Assembly (NCBI RefSeq): GCF_001522865.1
Contig: NZ_LOWB01000021.1
Location: 372,001 to 436,000, forward strand
Source of the DNA: Burkholderia sp. TSV86
Lineage (GTDB): Bacteria > Pseudomonadota > Gammaproteobacteria > Burkholderiales > Burkholderiaceae
Reading direction: 5' to 3'
Length of the DNA stretch: 64,000 nt
Shown here one piece after another: positions 18,287 through 27,753 of this stretch. The number at the start of each line of letters is the position of its first letter. The first letter of the stretch is position 1. The translations under genes and the position numbers were made by a program. The notes below the pieces were generated by a model that was not told the origin of the DNA, ran no database searches, and saw nothing but the letters and a program-made list of their open reading frames with translations.

Positions 18287-18382
18287 GGCATGTCTCCTGA
18301 TTGCGTTTTGATTTCGTGTTGACTGCGTGCCGCATCGACGGCGTGCCGGCTTCGTGCCGCCGCGCATGGGTGCGGCCCGTTT

Positions 18383-19732
18383 TCAACCACGTTGCTCCAT
18401 CGCGCATGCTTGCGCGTAGCGCGAGATCACATCGCGGATGCGGTAGCGCACCCATGCGGCGGGCTCGCGCGCAAGTTCGCCTCGCCGGCACGCGGCATAC
18501 ACGTCGGGCAGCCACTGCGCGACGAGCGTTTCGGGCGGCGCGCGGCGCGCGAGATTGTCGAACAGACGTTCGAGCGCCGCTGCAACCGCCGGTTGCAGCC
18601 AGTAATAGCGAATCCGGTCGCTGTAGCTGAACTGGCGCGCGAGCCGCTGCGCGAGCGCGTCGCCGCGATAGTAAGGCGCCCAGTATTCGGGCCCCTCGCG
18701 CATCGCCGCATCGATCACGTCGCGCAATTGCGAGCGCTGCGCCGCGTCGTCGAACAGCGCGTCCTCGATATACGTCAGCGCGAACAGCGCCTCGCGCAGC
18801 GCGAACGTCAGCGCCGGGCCTACCTTCAGGATCGCGAAGTGATCGCGCACGAGCGCGGTGAGCGCCGCTTGCGTCTGATAGTCGGTCGAATGCGCTTCGA
18901 ACACGAGCCGCGGCTCGCGCAGGATGCTCGCGCCCAGTTCGGCCGCGCGCGACGGATCGTAGTCGAGTACGCGCCGGTCGTCGAAATCAACGCCCGGCTG
19001 CGCGACGAGCGCGATCACGCGCGACCACGCGTCATGCAGGCCATATCGCGCGAACGCCTCGCGATGCGCGTCGAGTGTCGCTCGCACGCTGGCCACACGG
19101 GTCACTTCGATTTGCGCGAGCGCGCCGCTGCTCGCCGCATCACTCACCTCGCCCCCCGGCGTCGGCACCTCGGTGCCGATCACGTAGACGGGCGAGGCAC
19201 CGATCGCACGCGCCGTGCGTTCCGCCGTCGCGCACAACTGCGCGGCCCGCTCGGCGAGCGTCGCGTCGGACAGCGCGACCGCGTCGTCCGCACAGGCTGC
19301 GCTCGCATCGAGATGGATCTTCGAGAAGCCCGCTTCGACATACGCGGCCACCATTTCGTCCGCTTCGCGCATCGCGTCGCGCGCGCTCAGATGGCGCCAC
19401 GGAATCGGCCCGAGATGATCGCCGCCGAGAATCAGCGCATCGGCCGGAAACCCGCTGTCACGCGCGAGCGCGTCCACGTCGCGCCGGAATTCGGCGGGCG
19501 TCATGCCGGTATAGCCGCCGCGATGATTGACCTGATTGCAAGTCGCCTCGATGAGAAGCGGGGATTCGTCGTCACGCGCGGCTTCGAACGCCGCTTCGAG
19601 CACGATGCGGTGCGCGCTGCACACCGAATAAATACCGCAGCGCCGGCCCGTGCGGTTCGCCTCGAAAATCTCGCGCAGCATCTGCGTGGCGCCGTGCATG
19701 CGCGGCTCGATGAGGGTGCTCACGCCACGCAT
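18383..19732 (-). CDS. GatZ/KbaZ-family protein (PF08013), candidate D-tagatose 6-phosphate 4-epimerase
   Basis: A 449-residue protein of the GatZ/KbaZ family. Diagnostic segments are LIEATCNQVNHRGGYTGMTP, LILGGDHLGPIPWRHL and YVIGTEVPTPGGE. Annotators usually call these the non-catalytic subunit of tagatose-1,6-bisphosphate aldolase, but the catalytic partner GatY/KbaY is absent from this operon. In Agrobacterium a PF08013 member was shown to epimerise D-tagatose 6-phosphate to D-fructose 6-phosphate, next to a PfkB tagatose kinase. The same pairing exists here: the ORF overlaps the PfkB gene by 13 bp. I therefore favour the epimerase function; this is inference from family knowledge and context. 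Confidence 0.88.
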   Translation of the reverse strand: MRGVSTLIEPRMHGATQMLREIFEANRTGRRCGIYSVCSAHRIVLEAAFEAARDDESPLLIEATCNQVNHRGGYTGMTPAEFRRDVDALARDSGFPADALILGGDHLGPIPWRHLSARDAMREADEMVAAYVEAGFSKIHLDASAACADDAVALSDATLAERAAQLCATAERTARAIGASPVYVIGTEVPTPGGEVSDAASSGALAQIEVTRVASVRATLDAHREAFARYGLHDAWSRVIALVAQPGVDFDDRRVLDYDPSRAAELGASILREPRLVFEAHSTDYQTQAALTALVRDHFAILKVGPALTFALREALFALTYIEDALFDDAAQRSQLRDVIDAAMREGPEYWAPYYRGDALAQRLARQFSYSDRIRYYWLQPAVAAALERLFDNLARRAPPETLVAQWLPDVYAACRRGELAREPAAWVRYRIRDVISRYAQACAMEQRG

Positions 19733-20676
19733 GCGGCACCTCGCTCGCCGAGAACACGTTCGATTTCATCCGGCATACTGTTACCCTCCATCGGACCGAC
19801 CCGCGCGACGGCAAGCGCGCCTGCCGCGTTCGCGCGCGCAAGCGCAACCTGAATCGGCGCGCCTGCGACCAAGCTCGCGACCAGCGTGCCGCCGAAGCAA
19901 TCGCCGGCGCCCGTCGGATCGGCTTCGACGGTCCTGAACGCCGGCACGGTAAAGCTGCCCGTGCGGTCGAACACGGCGCTGCCCGCCGCGCCGCGCTTGA
20001 GCACCACCCTCTCGAGCAGCGGATACGTGGCGAGCAAACCCGCAATCGCGCGTTCGCTTGGCTGCGCGCCGCAGAAAAACGGCAGATCGGCCTCGCTCGG
20101 CAGAAACAGATGGCATACGCCGAGCATCTCGAGCAGCGCCGCGCGCATCGGTTCGAACGCGAGCATCTCGGCACGCACGTTCGGATCGAACGAAATCTTC
20201 GCGCCCGCCCGCGCCGCCTCGCTCACGCCGCGCTGCACCGTGGCGATCGCGCGTTCGCTCGTGAGCGACGAGCCCATCACATGAAAATAGTGGCAGCCGG
20301 CGAACATCGACGTATCGAGGTCAGCAGGCTCGATGAGCGCCGCCGCGCTGCCGTCGATGCTGTAGACGAATTGGCGCTCGCCGCTCGCGCGATAGGCGAC
20401 AAACGCGACCCCGGTGGGGCGCGCGACACGGCGGATTCGCGCGACGTCGACGCCATCGCTTGCCAGGCGCGCGATGATCGCATCACCGAATGCATCGCAC
20501 CCGACACAGCCCGCATACGCCACCGACGCCCCCATGCGCGCCGCCTGATCGGCAAAGATCGCCGGCGCGCCGCTCGGAAACGGGCCGACGAACTCACCCG
20601 GCGCATCGAAGCCCTGGCCGCGCGCGGCGGCGACGAATTCCGCGAGCAATTCGCCCGCGACGACAATTTCAGCCAT
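19720..20676 (-). CDS. PfkB-family sugar kinase (probable fructose/tagatose kinase)
   Basis: A 318-residue ribokinase/PfkB-family kinase. The N-terminal VAGELLAEFV and the C-terminal DPTGAGDCFGG motif with catalytic Asp259 and its anion hole are clear, and substrate-side residues lie in FPSGAPAIFADQAARMG. It starts at ATG 20676 behind GGGAGGG. It lies between the polyol dehydrogenase gene and the PF08013 gene, so its substrate should be the ketose made by the dehydrogenase: D-fructose from sorbitol or mannitol, or D-tagatose from galactitol or altritol. The overlap with the PF08013 gene suggests the two act in sequence. Confidence 0.88.
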   Translation of the reverse strand: MAEIVVAGELLAEFVAAARGQGFDAPGEFVGPFPSGAPAIFADQAARMGASVAYAGCVGCDAFGDAIIARLASDGVDVARIRRVARPTGVAFVAYRASGERQFVYSIDGSAAALIEPADLDTSMFAGCHYFHVMGSSLTSERAIATVQRGVSEAARAGAKISFDPNVRAEMLAFEPMRAALLEMLGVCHLFLPSEADLPFFCGAQPSERAIAGLLATYPLLERVVLKRGAAGSAVFDRTGSFTVPAFRTVEADPTGAGDCFGGTLVASLVAGAPIQVALARANAAGALAVARVGPMEGNSMPDEIERVLGERGAACVA

Positions 20677-20843
20677 CACGCCCTCCCGGCCAAGCCGCCC
20701 AGCGCGAGGGTCCGCCGCGCGGCTTGCGCAGCGCGGCACGGCACGCCGCGGCCTGTCTCATATCGCCCTCGCTCCCGCGCCCGCGCATGCAAGCCGCTGC
20801 GTGACGCGGCGGCCGCTGCGGGGCGCGCGCGAATCCGCTCATG

Positions 20844-21620
20844 TCAGCTCATCCAATTGCCGCCGTCGACATTGAGCGTCTGGGCGGTGATGTAATCCGC
20901 GTCGGCTGACGCAAGAAAGAGCGCGGCCCCGGTCAGATCGGCCGGCACGCCCATCCTGCCAAGCGGCACCGCTTCGCCTACGAGCCGCTTTTTCTCGCCT
21001 GGCGGGCGGCCCTCGTAGCGCGCGAAAAGTGCGTCGACCTGTTCCCACATCGGCGTATCGACGACGCCCGGCGCAATGCCGTTCACGTTGATCTGGTACT
21101 TCGCGAGCGCGAGCGCGGCCGATTGCGTGTAGCTCAGCACGGCGGCCTTCGTCGCGCAGTAGTGCGAAACGAGCGCCTCGCCGCGCCGGCCCGCCTGCGA
21201 CGACATATTGATGATCTTGCCGCCGCGCCCTTGCTCGACCATCCGTTGCGCGACCGCCTGCATCAGGAAAAACATGCCCTTCACATTGACGGCGAACAAG
21301 CGGTCGAACACGTCCCACGATTCGTCGAGAAGCGGGCGCATGTCGAACAGCGCCGCGTTGTTGAACAGAATGTCGATGCCGCCGAACCGCTCGACGGCGG
21401 TCGTGACGATACGCGCGATGTCGTCGCGGCGCGTGACGTCTGCCGTGATGGCCAGCGCGCGATCCGGATGCGCGGCGATTAGCGTGGCAAGCGCGCCGTC
21501 GGCCGGTTTCAGATCGACGAGCACGCAGCGCGCGCCCTCGTCCAGATAGCGTTGCGCGACTGCTTCGCCGATGCCGCTCGCCGCGCCCGTCAGGATCGCC
21601 ACCTTGTTCTGCAATCTCAC
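20844..21620 (-). CDS. SDR polyol dehydrogenase (sorbitol/L-iditol/galactitol dehydrogenase, SmoS-like)
   Basis: A 258-residue classical short-chain dehydrogenase: TGAASGIG cofactor loop (11-18), NNAA (87-90), catalytic Ser at about 140, Tyr154 and Lys158 in SHYCATK, and a C-terminal TLNVDGGNWMS. Long stretches such as GGKIINMSSQAGRRGEAL and INVNGIAPGVVDTP match the Rhodobacter sorbitol dehydrogenase SmoS, which oxidises sorbitol to fructose and galactitol to tagatose with NAD. It is the promoter-proximal gene of the eight-gene operon; the shared 31-bp operator lies 61-91 bp before its start. It is separated from the kinase gene by 167 bp without features. Confidence 0.9.
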   Translation of the reverse strand: MRLQNKVAILTGAASGIGEAVAQRYLDEGARCVLVDLKPADGALATLIAAHPDRALAITADVTRRDDIARIVTTAVERFGGIDILFNNAALFDMRPLLDESWDVFDRLFAVNVKGMFFLMQAVAQRMVEQGRGGKIINMSSQAGRRGEALVSHYCATKAAVLSYTQSAALALAKYQINVNGIAPGVVDTPMWEQVDALFARYEGRPPGEKKRLVGEAVPLGRMGVPADLTGAALFLASADADYITAQTLNVDGGNWMS

Positions 21621-21680
21621 AGATCTGTCTCCGATTCGTTATTCATCGCGCCGCCGGAACTGAGCGAACGCTCATTTATT

Positions 21681-21711
21681 GATCATTTGCTCTAATTTTG
21701 AACGAATGATC
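21681..21711. promoter_or_regulatory. Probable polyol-regulon operator upstream of the SDR-led operon
   Basis: Half-sites GATCATTTGCTC (21681-21692) and GAACGAATGATC (21700-21711; reverse complement GATCATTCGTTC) stand inverted with a 7-bp AT-rich spacer. This is the same geometry and almost the same sequence as at 5225-5255 before dalD. A further palindrome TGAGCGAACGCTCA lies at 21661-21674, between this site and the gene. The position fits a repressor or activator site for the minus-strand operon. Confidence 0.65.
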
Positions 21712-22114
21712 GGCCACGAACCCCACGCTGTCAAGGCGGAAAAACCGTCTTTTGATGCTGCGCCGCCGCATTGCGAACGCGCGGCCTATGCGCACACCGC
21801 GGTCTGCGCGAAATAGGAACCAGCGGGAAACGAAGCGCGAAACCCGCCAAAAAGCAAACGCGGCGAGAATCCGGAAAGCGCATCGCCGAAGGCGGTTGAC
21901 GCAACGGCACATCCACGGAACGACAAACGCGACGCAGCGGCCGCCGATATGGGCGCCCGCGTATCCGGCCTTCTTGCCGGGCGGCCCACATGGCTGCCGA
22001 AGGCCGCCGGGAACGCAAAACAGCAGGCAATGGGGCAACCGCCGGGATGCAAGGCCCGCCGATACGTTATATCATCGCCGTAGTATTCGACCTATCCGAC
22101 CGACCGGTTCAACG
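21712..22114. other. Intergenic region between the polyol operon and zur
   Basis: About 400 bp without a convincing gene. The long frame running into zur from upstream is arginine-rich and not family-like. Just before zur, 22061-22080 contains GTTATATCAT, which weakly resembles half of a Zur/Fur-type box and overlaps a plausible -10, so autoregulation by Zur is possible but not shown. Confidence 0.35.
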
Positions 22115-22579
22115 ATGGCCTCAACCCACCCTCTCGCCGCCCGCCTGTCCCGCGCCGATGCGTTTGCCGCCGAGCACGGTCTCGCGTGGACGCCGCTGCG
22201 CCGCCAGGTCTACGAGCATGTGCTTGCCGCGCTGCGGCCGATCGGCGCCTACGATCTGCTCGCCGAGCTGGAGCCGCAGCGCGGCCGCGTGCCACCGACC
22301 ACCGTCTACCGCGCGCTCGATTTCCTCGTCGAACACGGCTTTATCCATCGGATCGAATCGAAGAACGCGTTCGTCGCGTGCTGCGAGATCGGTAAACCGC
22401 ACGACGGTCAGTTCCTGATCTGCGAAGCGTGCGGCGAGACGGTAGAAATTCCCGGCGGCGAACTCGCCAAGCAATTGTCCGCGAGCGCTCCCGCGCACGG
22501 CTTCGAAGTGCACCGGCAAGTCGTCGAGCTGAGTGGCCTGTGCGGCCAGTGCAAAAGCAAACACGCGCGGCACGACTGA
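22115..22579 (+). CDS. zur: Fur-family regulator, zinc uptake regulator Zur
   Basis: A 154-residue Fur-family repressor. The N-terminal winged HTH includes PTTVYRALDFLVEHGFIHRIES, and the C-terminal dimerisation domain has two CxxC pairs (Cys103/Cys106 and Cys143/Cys146) for structural zinc, plus Cys89-Cys90 and several histidines. Those features and its place as first gene of zur-znuA-znuC-znuB indicate Zur rather than Fur. With Zn bound it would repress the uptake genes that follow 49 bp downstream. I start at ATG 22115, where the family N-terminus begins. Confidence 0.88.
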   Translation: MASTHPLAARLSRADAFAAEHGLAWTPLRRQVYEHVLAALRPIGAYDLLAELEPQRGRVPPTTVYRALDFLVEHGFIHRIESKNAFVACCEIGKPHDGQFLICEACGETVEIPGGELAKQLSASAPAHGFEVHRQVVELSGLCGQCKSKHARHD

Positions 22580-22628
22580 GCCCGCCGCGCCAGGCTTTCG
22601 TCCCGCCCAACCGAAAAGGATCGACCGT

Positions 22629-23642
22629 ATGTTCCTCGCCGCCCCGACGCGCGCGCCGCTGCACGCGTCTGTTCTGTTGTCGCGCCGTTTGACCGGCGCG
22701 TGCGCCGCGTGCGACGTCACGTCCACCACGCGCGTGCGCCGCGCCCCGCGTGCATCCACCATCGCGCGGCGCGCGCGCTCGCTCGCCGCCGGCATCGCCG
22801 CGCTGCTTGCCGCCAGCGCCGCATTCGCGCAAGGCGCGCCGCTCAAGGTGGTCGCCGCGGAGAATTTTTACGGCGACGTCGCGCGGCAGATCGGCGGCAC
22901 GCATGTGCAGGTATCGAGCATCCTCAGCAATCCCGATCAGGATCCGCACCTGTTCGAAGCCAGCCCGAAAATCGCCCGCGAGCTGCAACAGGCGAAAGTC
23001 GTGATCTACAACGGCGCCGACTACGATCCGTGGATGCCGAAGCTGCTGGCCGCGTCCAAGCGTGACAGGCAGGCCACCATCGTCGTTGCCGAGCTGGTCG
23101 GCAGAAAGGCCGGCGACAACCCGCACCTCTGGTACGATCCGCCGACGATGCCCGCCGCCGCACGCGCGCTCGCGTCGGCGTTCGGCTCGGCCGACCCCGC
23201 GCACAAGGCCGATTACGACGCGAATCTCGCGAAGCTCGTCGCATCGATGCAGCCAGTCGGCGCGAAAGTGGCCGAGTTGCGCGCGCGTTACCGGGGCGTC
23301 CCCGTCACCGCCACCGAGCCCGTATTCGGCTATATGGCCGACGCGATCGGGCTCGACATGCGCAACCCGCGCCTGCAACTCGCGGCAATGAACAACACCG
23401 AGGCGAGCCCGGCCGATATCGCCGCGTTCGAGAACGATCTGAAGAAGCGCCAGGTGCGCGTGCTGTTCTACAACAGCCAGGCCGTCGAGCCGATGACCAA
23501 GCGGATGCTGAAGATCGCGAACGACGCGCACGTGCCGGTCGTCAGCGTCACCGAGACGCAACCGGCCGGCAAGACCTTCCAGCAATGGATGCTGTCGCAG
23601 CTCGACGCGCTGGCGGCGGCGCTTGGCCAACCGCAACCGTAA
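22629..23642 (+). CDS. znuA: Metal ABC transporter substrate-binding protein, ZnuA-like
   Basis: A 337-residue cluster A-I metal-binding protein. A long arginine-rich N-terminus precedes the hydrophobic core and ASAAFAQ cleavage site (about residues 60-70). Candidate metal ligands are the His in DPHLFE, the His in NPHLWYDP, a Glu in TEPVFGYMADAIGLD where ZnuA proteins have His, and an acidic residue in VTETQPAGKT. There is no His/Asp-rich loop as in E. coli ZnuA. The ligand set resembles manganese/iron-type proteins, yet Zur is the first gene of the operon, so zinc remains the likely metal. It starts at ATG 22629 behind AAAGGA. Confidence 0.85.
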   Translation: MFLAAPTRAPLHASVLLSRRLTGACAACDVTSTTRVRRAPRASTIARRARSLAAGIAALLAASAAFAQGAPLKVVAAENFYGDVARQIGGTHVQVSSILSNPDQDPHLFEASPKIARELQQAKVVIYNGADYDPWMPKLLAASKRDRQATIVVAELVGRKAGDNPHLWYDPPTMPAAARALASAFGSADPAHKADYDANLAKLVASMQPVGAKVAELRARYRGVPVTATEPVFGYMADAIGLDMRNPRLQLAAMNNTEASPADIAAFENDLKKRQVRVLFYNSQAVEPMTKRMLKIANDAHVPVVSVTETQPAGKTFQQWMLSQLDALAAALGQPQP

Positions 23643-23658
23643 CGTGGCGCGCGATTCC

Positions 23659-24519
23659 ATGCTTGCACTCGAACTCGATCACGTCACGCTCGCGCTCGGC
23701 GGCCGCACGATCCTGCACCACGTGAGCCTCGCCATCGAGGCGGGCGAATTCGTCGGCGTGCTCGGCCCGAACGGCGCGGGCAAGACAACCTTGATGCGCG
23801 CCGTGCTCGGCCTCGTGGCGGCCGGGCACGGCACGATCCGCGTCGCGGGTGACGTGGTCGCGCGCGGCAATCCGGCAATCGGCTACATGCCGCAAGTGCG
23901 CAGCGCGCTCGCTGGCCGGCGCGTGCGCGGCTACGACTTCGTCGCGATGGCCGCGCGCGGCCATCGCTGGGGGCTGCCGCGCATGAGCGCCGCGATCCGC
24001 GCCGATGTCGAGCGCGCGCTCGAGCTGGTCGGCGCGACGGCGCTCGCGAAACGGCCGCTGTTCGAGCTGTCGGGCGGCGAACGCCAGCGTCTGCTGCTCG
24101 CGCAATGCCTGCTCGGCGCACCGAAGCTGTTGCTGCTCGACGAGCCGCTGATCAGCCTCGATCCGAACCATCAGCGCGGCGTCGTCGAGCTGGTGCGGCG
24201 CGTGCAGCGCGAGCTTGGGATCACCGTGCTGTTCTGCGCGCACGAACTCAATCCGCTGCTCAACGCGCTCGATCGCGTGCTGTATCTTGGCAACGGCGTC
24301 GCCGCGCTCGGCACCGTCGACGAGGTGATCACCAAGCCGGTGCTGTCGCGGCTGTATGGCGCGCCGATCGACGTGATGCGCGCCAACGGCCGCATCTTCG
24401 TGATGTCGGGCGACATCGAGGTGGAAAAGCACGATCACGGGCACGAAGACGATCACCACCACGGCCATCGACATGGCCATGCGCACTCACACGGCAGCGG
24501 ACATACACACGATGCTTGA
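23659..24519 (+). CDS. znuC: Zinc ABC transporter ATPase ZnuC with a His-rich C-terminal tail
   Basis: A 286-residue ATPase: Walker A GPNGAGKTT, signature LSGGERQRLLLAQ, Walker B LLLLDEPLISLD and a switch His in CAHELNPLL. The last 29 residues are unusual, with 13 histidines mixed with Asp, Glu and Gly, giving a metal-binding tail on the cytosolic side of the transporter. Such a tail could store or sense incoming zinc. It follows znuA after 16 bp and overlaps the znuB start by 8 bp. I use the ATG at 23659; an in-frame GTG at 23644 is possible. Confidence 0.88.
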   Translation: MLALELDHVTLALGGRTILHHVSLAIEAGEFVGVLGPNGAGKTTLMRAVLGLVAAGHGTIRVAGDVVARGNPAIGYMPQVRSALAGRRVRGYDFVAMAARGHRWGLPRMSAAIRADVERALELVGATALAKRPLFELSGGERQRLLLAQCLLGAPKLLLLDEPLISLDPNHQRGVVELVRRVQRELGITVLFCAHELNPLLNALDRVLYLGNGVAALGTVDEVITKPVLSRLYGAPIDVMRANGRIFVMSGDIEVEKHDHGHEDDHHHGHRHGHAHSHGSGHTHDA

Positions 24520-25303
24520 ATACGACTTCATGGTCAACGCGTTCGCGGCGGCGGGCATCGTCGCGGTGCTCGCGGGAATCGTCGGCTATTTTCTCGTGCT
24601 GCGCGGCCAAACGTTCGCGGGGCATGCGCTGTCGCACGTCGGGTTCACCGGCGCGACGGGCGCGGCGCTGATCGGCGTGTCGCCGATCTGGGGAATGGTG
24701 GGCTTCACGCTTGCGGCGGGCATCGGGATGGGCGCGCTCGGCGAGCGGCTGGCGGGGCGTGACGTTGCGATCGGCGTGACGCTGTCGGTCGCGCTCGGCT
24801 GCGGTCTGCTGTTTCTGCATTTCTATACGAGCTACGCGACGCAGGTGACCGCGCTGCTGTTCGGCAACGTGCTCGGCGTGAGCCGCGAGACGCTCGCCGT
24901 GCTCGCGGGTATCGGCGCGGTGAGCCTTGCCGCGCTCGCCGCGATCGCGCGGCCGCTGCTGTTCGCGTCGCTTCAGCCGGAACTCGCGGAGGCGAAGGGC
25001 GTGTCGCTGCGGCTCGTGTCGGTGCTGTTCCTGTCGATTTGCGCGCTCGCCGTCGCCGCGTGCACGCAGATCGTCGGCGTGCTGCTCGTGTTCACGCTGC
25101 TCGTCGGCCCCGCGGCGGCCGCGCAGCATCTCGCCACGCGCCTGTCGACGGGGCTCTGGCTCGCGGCCGGGCTTGCGCTTGGCCAGGCGTGGCTCGGCAT
25201 CGCGCTCGCGTATTACACCGATTGGCCAACGAGCTTCTGGATCACCACGCTGTCGGCGGCGACCTACGGGCTGAGCCTCGTTGGGCAGCGGCGCGCCGCG
25301 TAA
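24512..25303 (+). CDS. znuB: Zinc ABC transporter permease ZnuB
   Basis: A 263-residue inner-membrane permease of the ABC-3 metal family, with about seven hydrophobic helices. Family segments include FFLVLRGQTFAGHALSHVGF-like sequence near the start (VLRGQTFAGHALSHVGFTGA) and VGVLLVFTLLVGPAAAAQ near the end. The ATG at 24512 lies inside the znuC 3' end (8-bp overlap), so translation is coupled. It carries metal taken from ZnuA across the membrane, powered by ZnuC. End of the zur operon; a hairpin follows in the intergenic region. Confidence 0.9.
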   Translation: MLEYDFMVNAFAAAGIVAVLAGIVGYFLVLRGQTFAGHALSHVGFTGATGAALIGVSPIWGMVGFTLAAGIGMGALGERLAGRDVAIGVTLSVALGCGLLFLHFYTSYATQVTALLFGNVLGVSRETLAVLAGIGAVSLAALAAIARPLLFASLQPELAEAKGVSLRLVSVLFLSICALAVAACTQIVGVLLVFTLLVGPAAAAQHLATRLSTGLWLAAGLALGQAWLGIALAYYTDWPTSFWITTLSAATYGLSLVGQRRAA

Positions 25304-25517
25304 TGGCGGCGCGGTGCGGTGCGCTCCCGCCGGCGCCGGCCGATAGCGTCCGGTTTCGATAGCGCCTGCACCGATAACGCGCCGCCCGGCGTCGCTACGC
25401 GCGTCGTCTTCGTTCCTGCCGCGCGGCGCCCCGCCGTCACTGCCGCTGCCGCAGCCTGCGCGCACTCACGGCCACGCTACGCCACGGCCCGCAGCACAGC
25501 ATCGCACACCATGCATG

Positions 25518-25542
25518 GCGTCTGGCCATGCCGGCCAGACGC
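25518..25542. terminator. Perfect hairpin between convergent znuB and fghA
   Basis: The 305-bp gap between znuB and the convergent fghA contains GCGTCTGGCC (25518-25527) and its exact reverse complement GGCCAGACGC (25533-25542) around a 5-nt loop. There is no T tract on either side, so it may act with Rho or as a message-stabilising end for both operons. The rest of the gap shows nothing recognisable. Confidence 0.5.
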
Positions 25543-25608
25543 CGGGCGGTTCCCCTCCACCCGCGGGCCGCGCGCGCGTGGTCCCCAGGCCGCGTGCGGC
25601 CGGCGCGC

Positions 25609-26457
25609 TCAGCGCGTCAGCGCGCGTGCGTGATGCGCGATGTGATCGGCGATGAACGTCGAGATGAAGTAATAGCCGTGATCGTAGCCCGCATGCCGGC
25701 GCAGCATGAGCGGCTGACCTGCCGCGCGGCACGCGGCCTCGAGCACATCCGGATTGAGCTGCGTCGCGAGGAATTGATCGGCGAGCCCCTGGTCGATCAG
25801 GATGGCGTCGGCAAACTTGTGCGCATCGGCGCGTGCGACCAGTTCGCTCGCGTCATACCGTTTCCACGCTTCGCGATCGGCGCCCAAATAACCGGAAAAC
25901 GCCTTTTCGCCCCACGGGCAGCGCGTCGGCGCGGCAATCGGCGCGAACGCCGATACTGACCGGTACACGTCCGGATGGCGCAACGCGAGCACGAGCGCGC
26001 CGTGGCCGCCCATCGAATGCCCGAAGATGCCGAGCCGCGCGCCGTCGATCGGCAACTCGGCCGTCACCGCCGCGCGCAGCTCGTCGGCAACGTATGACTC
26101 CATCCGGTAATGCGCCGACCACGGCGCTTCGGTCGCGTCGACGTAAAAGCCCGCGCCGACGCCAAAATCCCACGCGTCGGTCTCGCCCGGCACGCCCGCG
26201 CCGCGCGGGCTGGTATCGGGCGCGACGAGCGCAAGCCCCGCCTGCGCGGCAAAGCGCTGCGCGCCGGCCTTGATCGCGAACGTCTCGTCGGTGCAGGTCA
26301 GCCCCGCGAGATAGAACAACGCCGGCACGCGGCCATATGCCGCCTGCGGCGGCAGATACACCGAGAATTTCATCGGCAGCCCGATCGCCTTCGAAGCGTG
26401 CCGGTAAAAGCGCTGCTCGCCGCCGTGGCAAGCATGCGACGAAACGAGTTCGAGCAT
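25609..26457 (-). CDS. fghA: S-formylglutathione hydrolase
   Basis: A 282-residue esterase D-type alpha/beta hydrolase that splits S-formylglutathione into formate and glutathione, the second step of glutathione-dependent formaldehyde detoxification. The nucleophile is Ser148 in GHSMGGHGA; KFSVYLPP near the start and HAGYDHGYYFI near the end (with the catalytic His) are typical. I prefer the ATG at 26457, preceded by AGGTGA, over an in-frame TTG at 26475 that would overlap adhC. It lies 14 bp after adhC, which makes its substrate, so the two form one operon. Confidence 0.95.
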   Translation of the reverse strand: MLELVSSHACHGGEQRFYRHASKAIGLPMKFSVYLPPQAAYGRVPALFYLAGLTCTDETFAIKAGAQRFAAQAGLALVAPDTSPRGAGVPGETDAWDFGVGAGFYVDATEAPWSAHYRMESYVADELRAAVTAELPIDGARLGIFGHSMGGHGALVLALRHPDVYRSVSAFAPIAAPTRCPWGEKAFSGYLGADREAWKRYDASELVARADAHKFADAILIDQGLADQFLATQLNPDVLEAACRAAGQPLMLRRHAGYDHGYYFISTFIADHIAHHARALTR

Positions 26458-26471
26458 CGCGTCACCTGCGC

Positions 26472-27710
<1,239 letters not shown>

Positions 27711-27753
27711 TCAAATGCGACATTGCTGGCGCCGGCAAGCAAAACGTAAAATT

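Noticed and set aside
18383-19732. Annotation as aldolase non-catalytic subunit GatZ/KbaZ
   Set aside because: No catalytic GatY/KbaY gene in the operon, and the PfkB overlap matches the epimerase context; the aldolase at 56047-57111 is a glycolytic Fba far away.
22061-22080. A defined Zur box upstream of zur
   Set aside because: Only one half resembles a Zur site and the second half is degenerate; mentioned as possible but not called.
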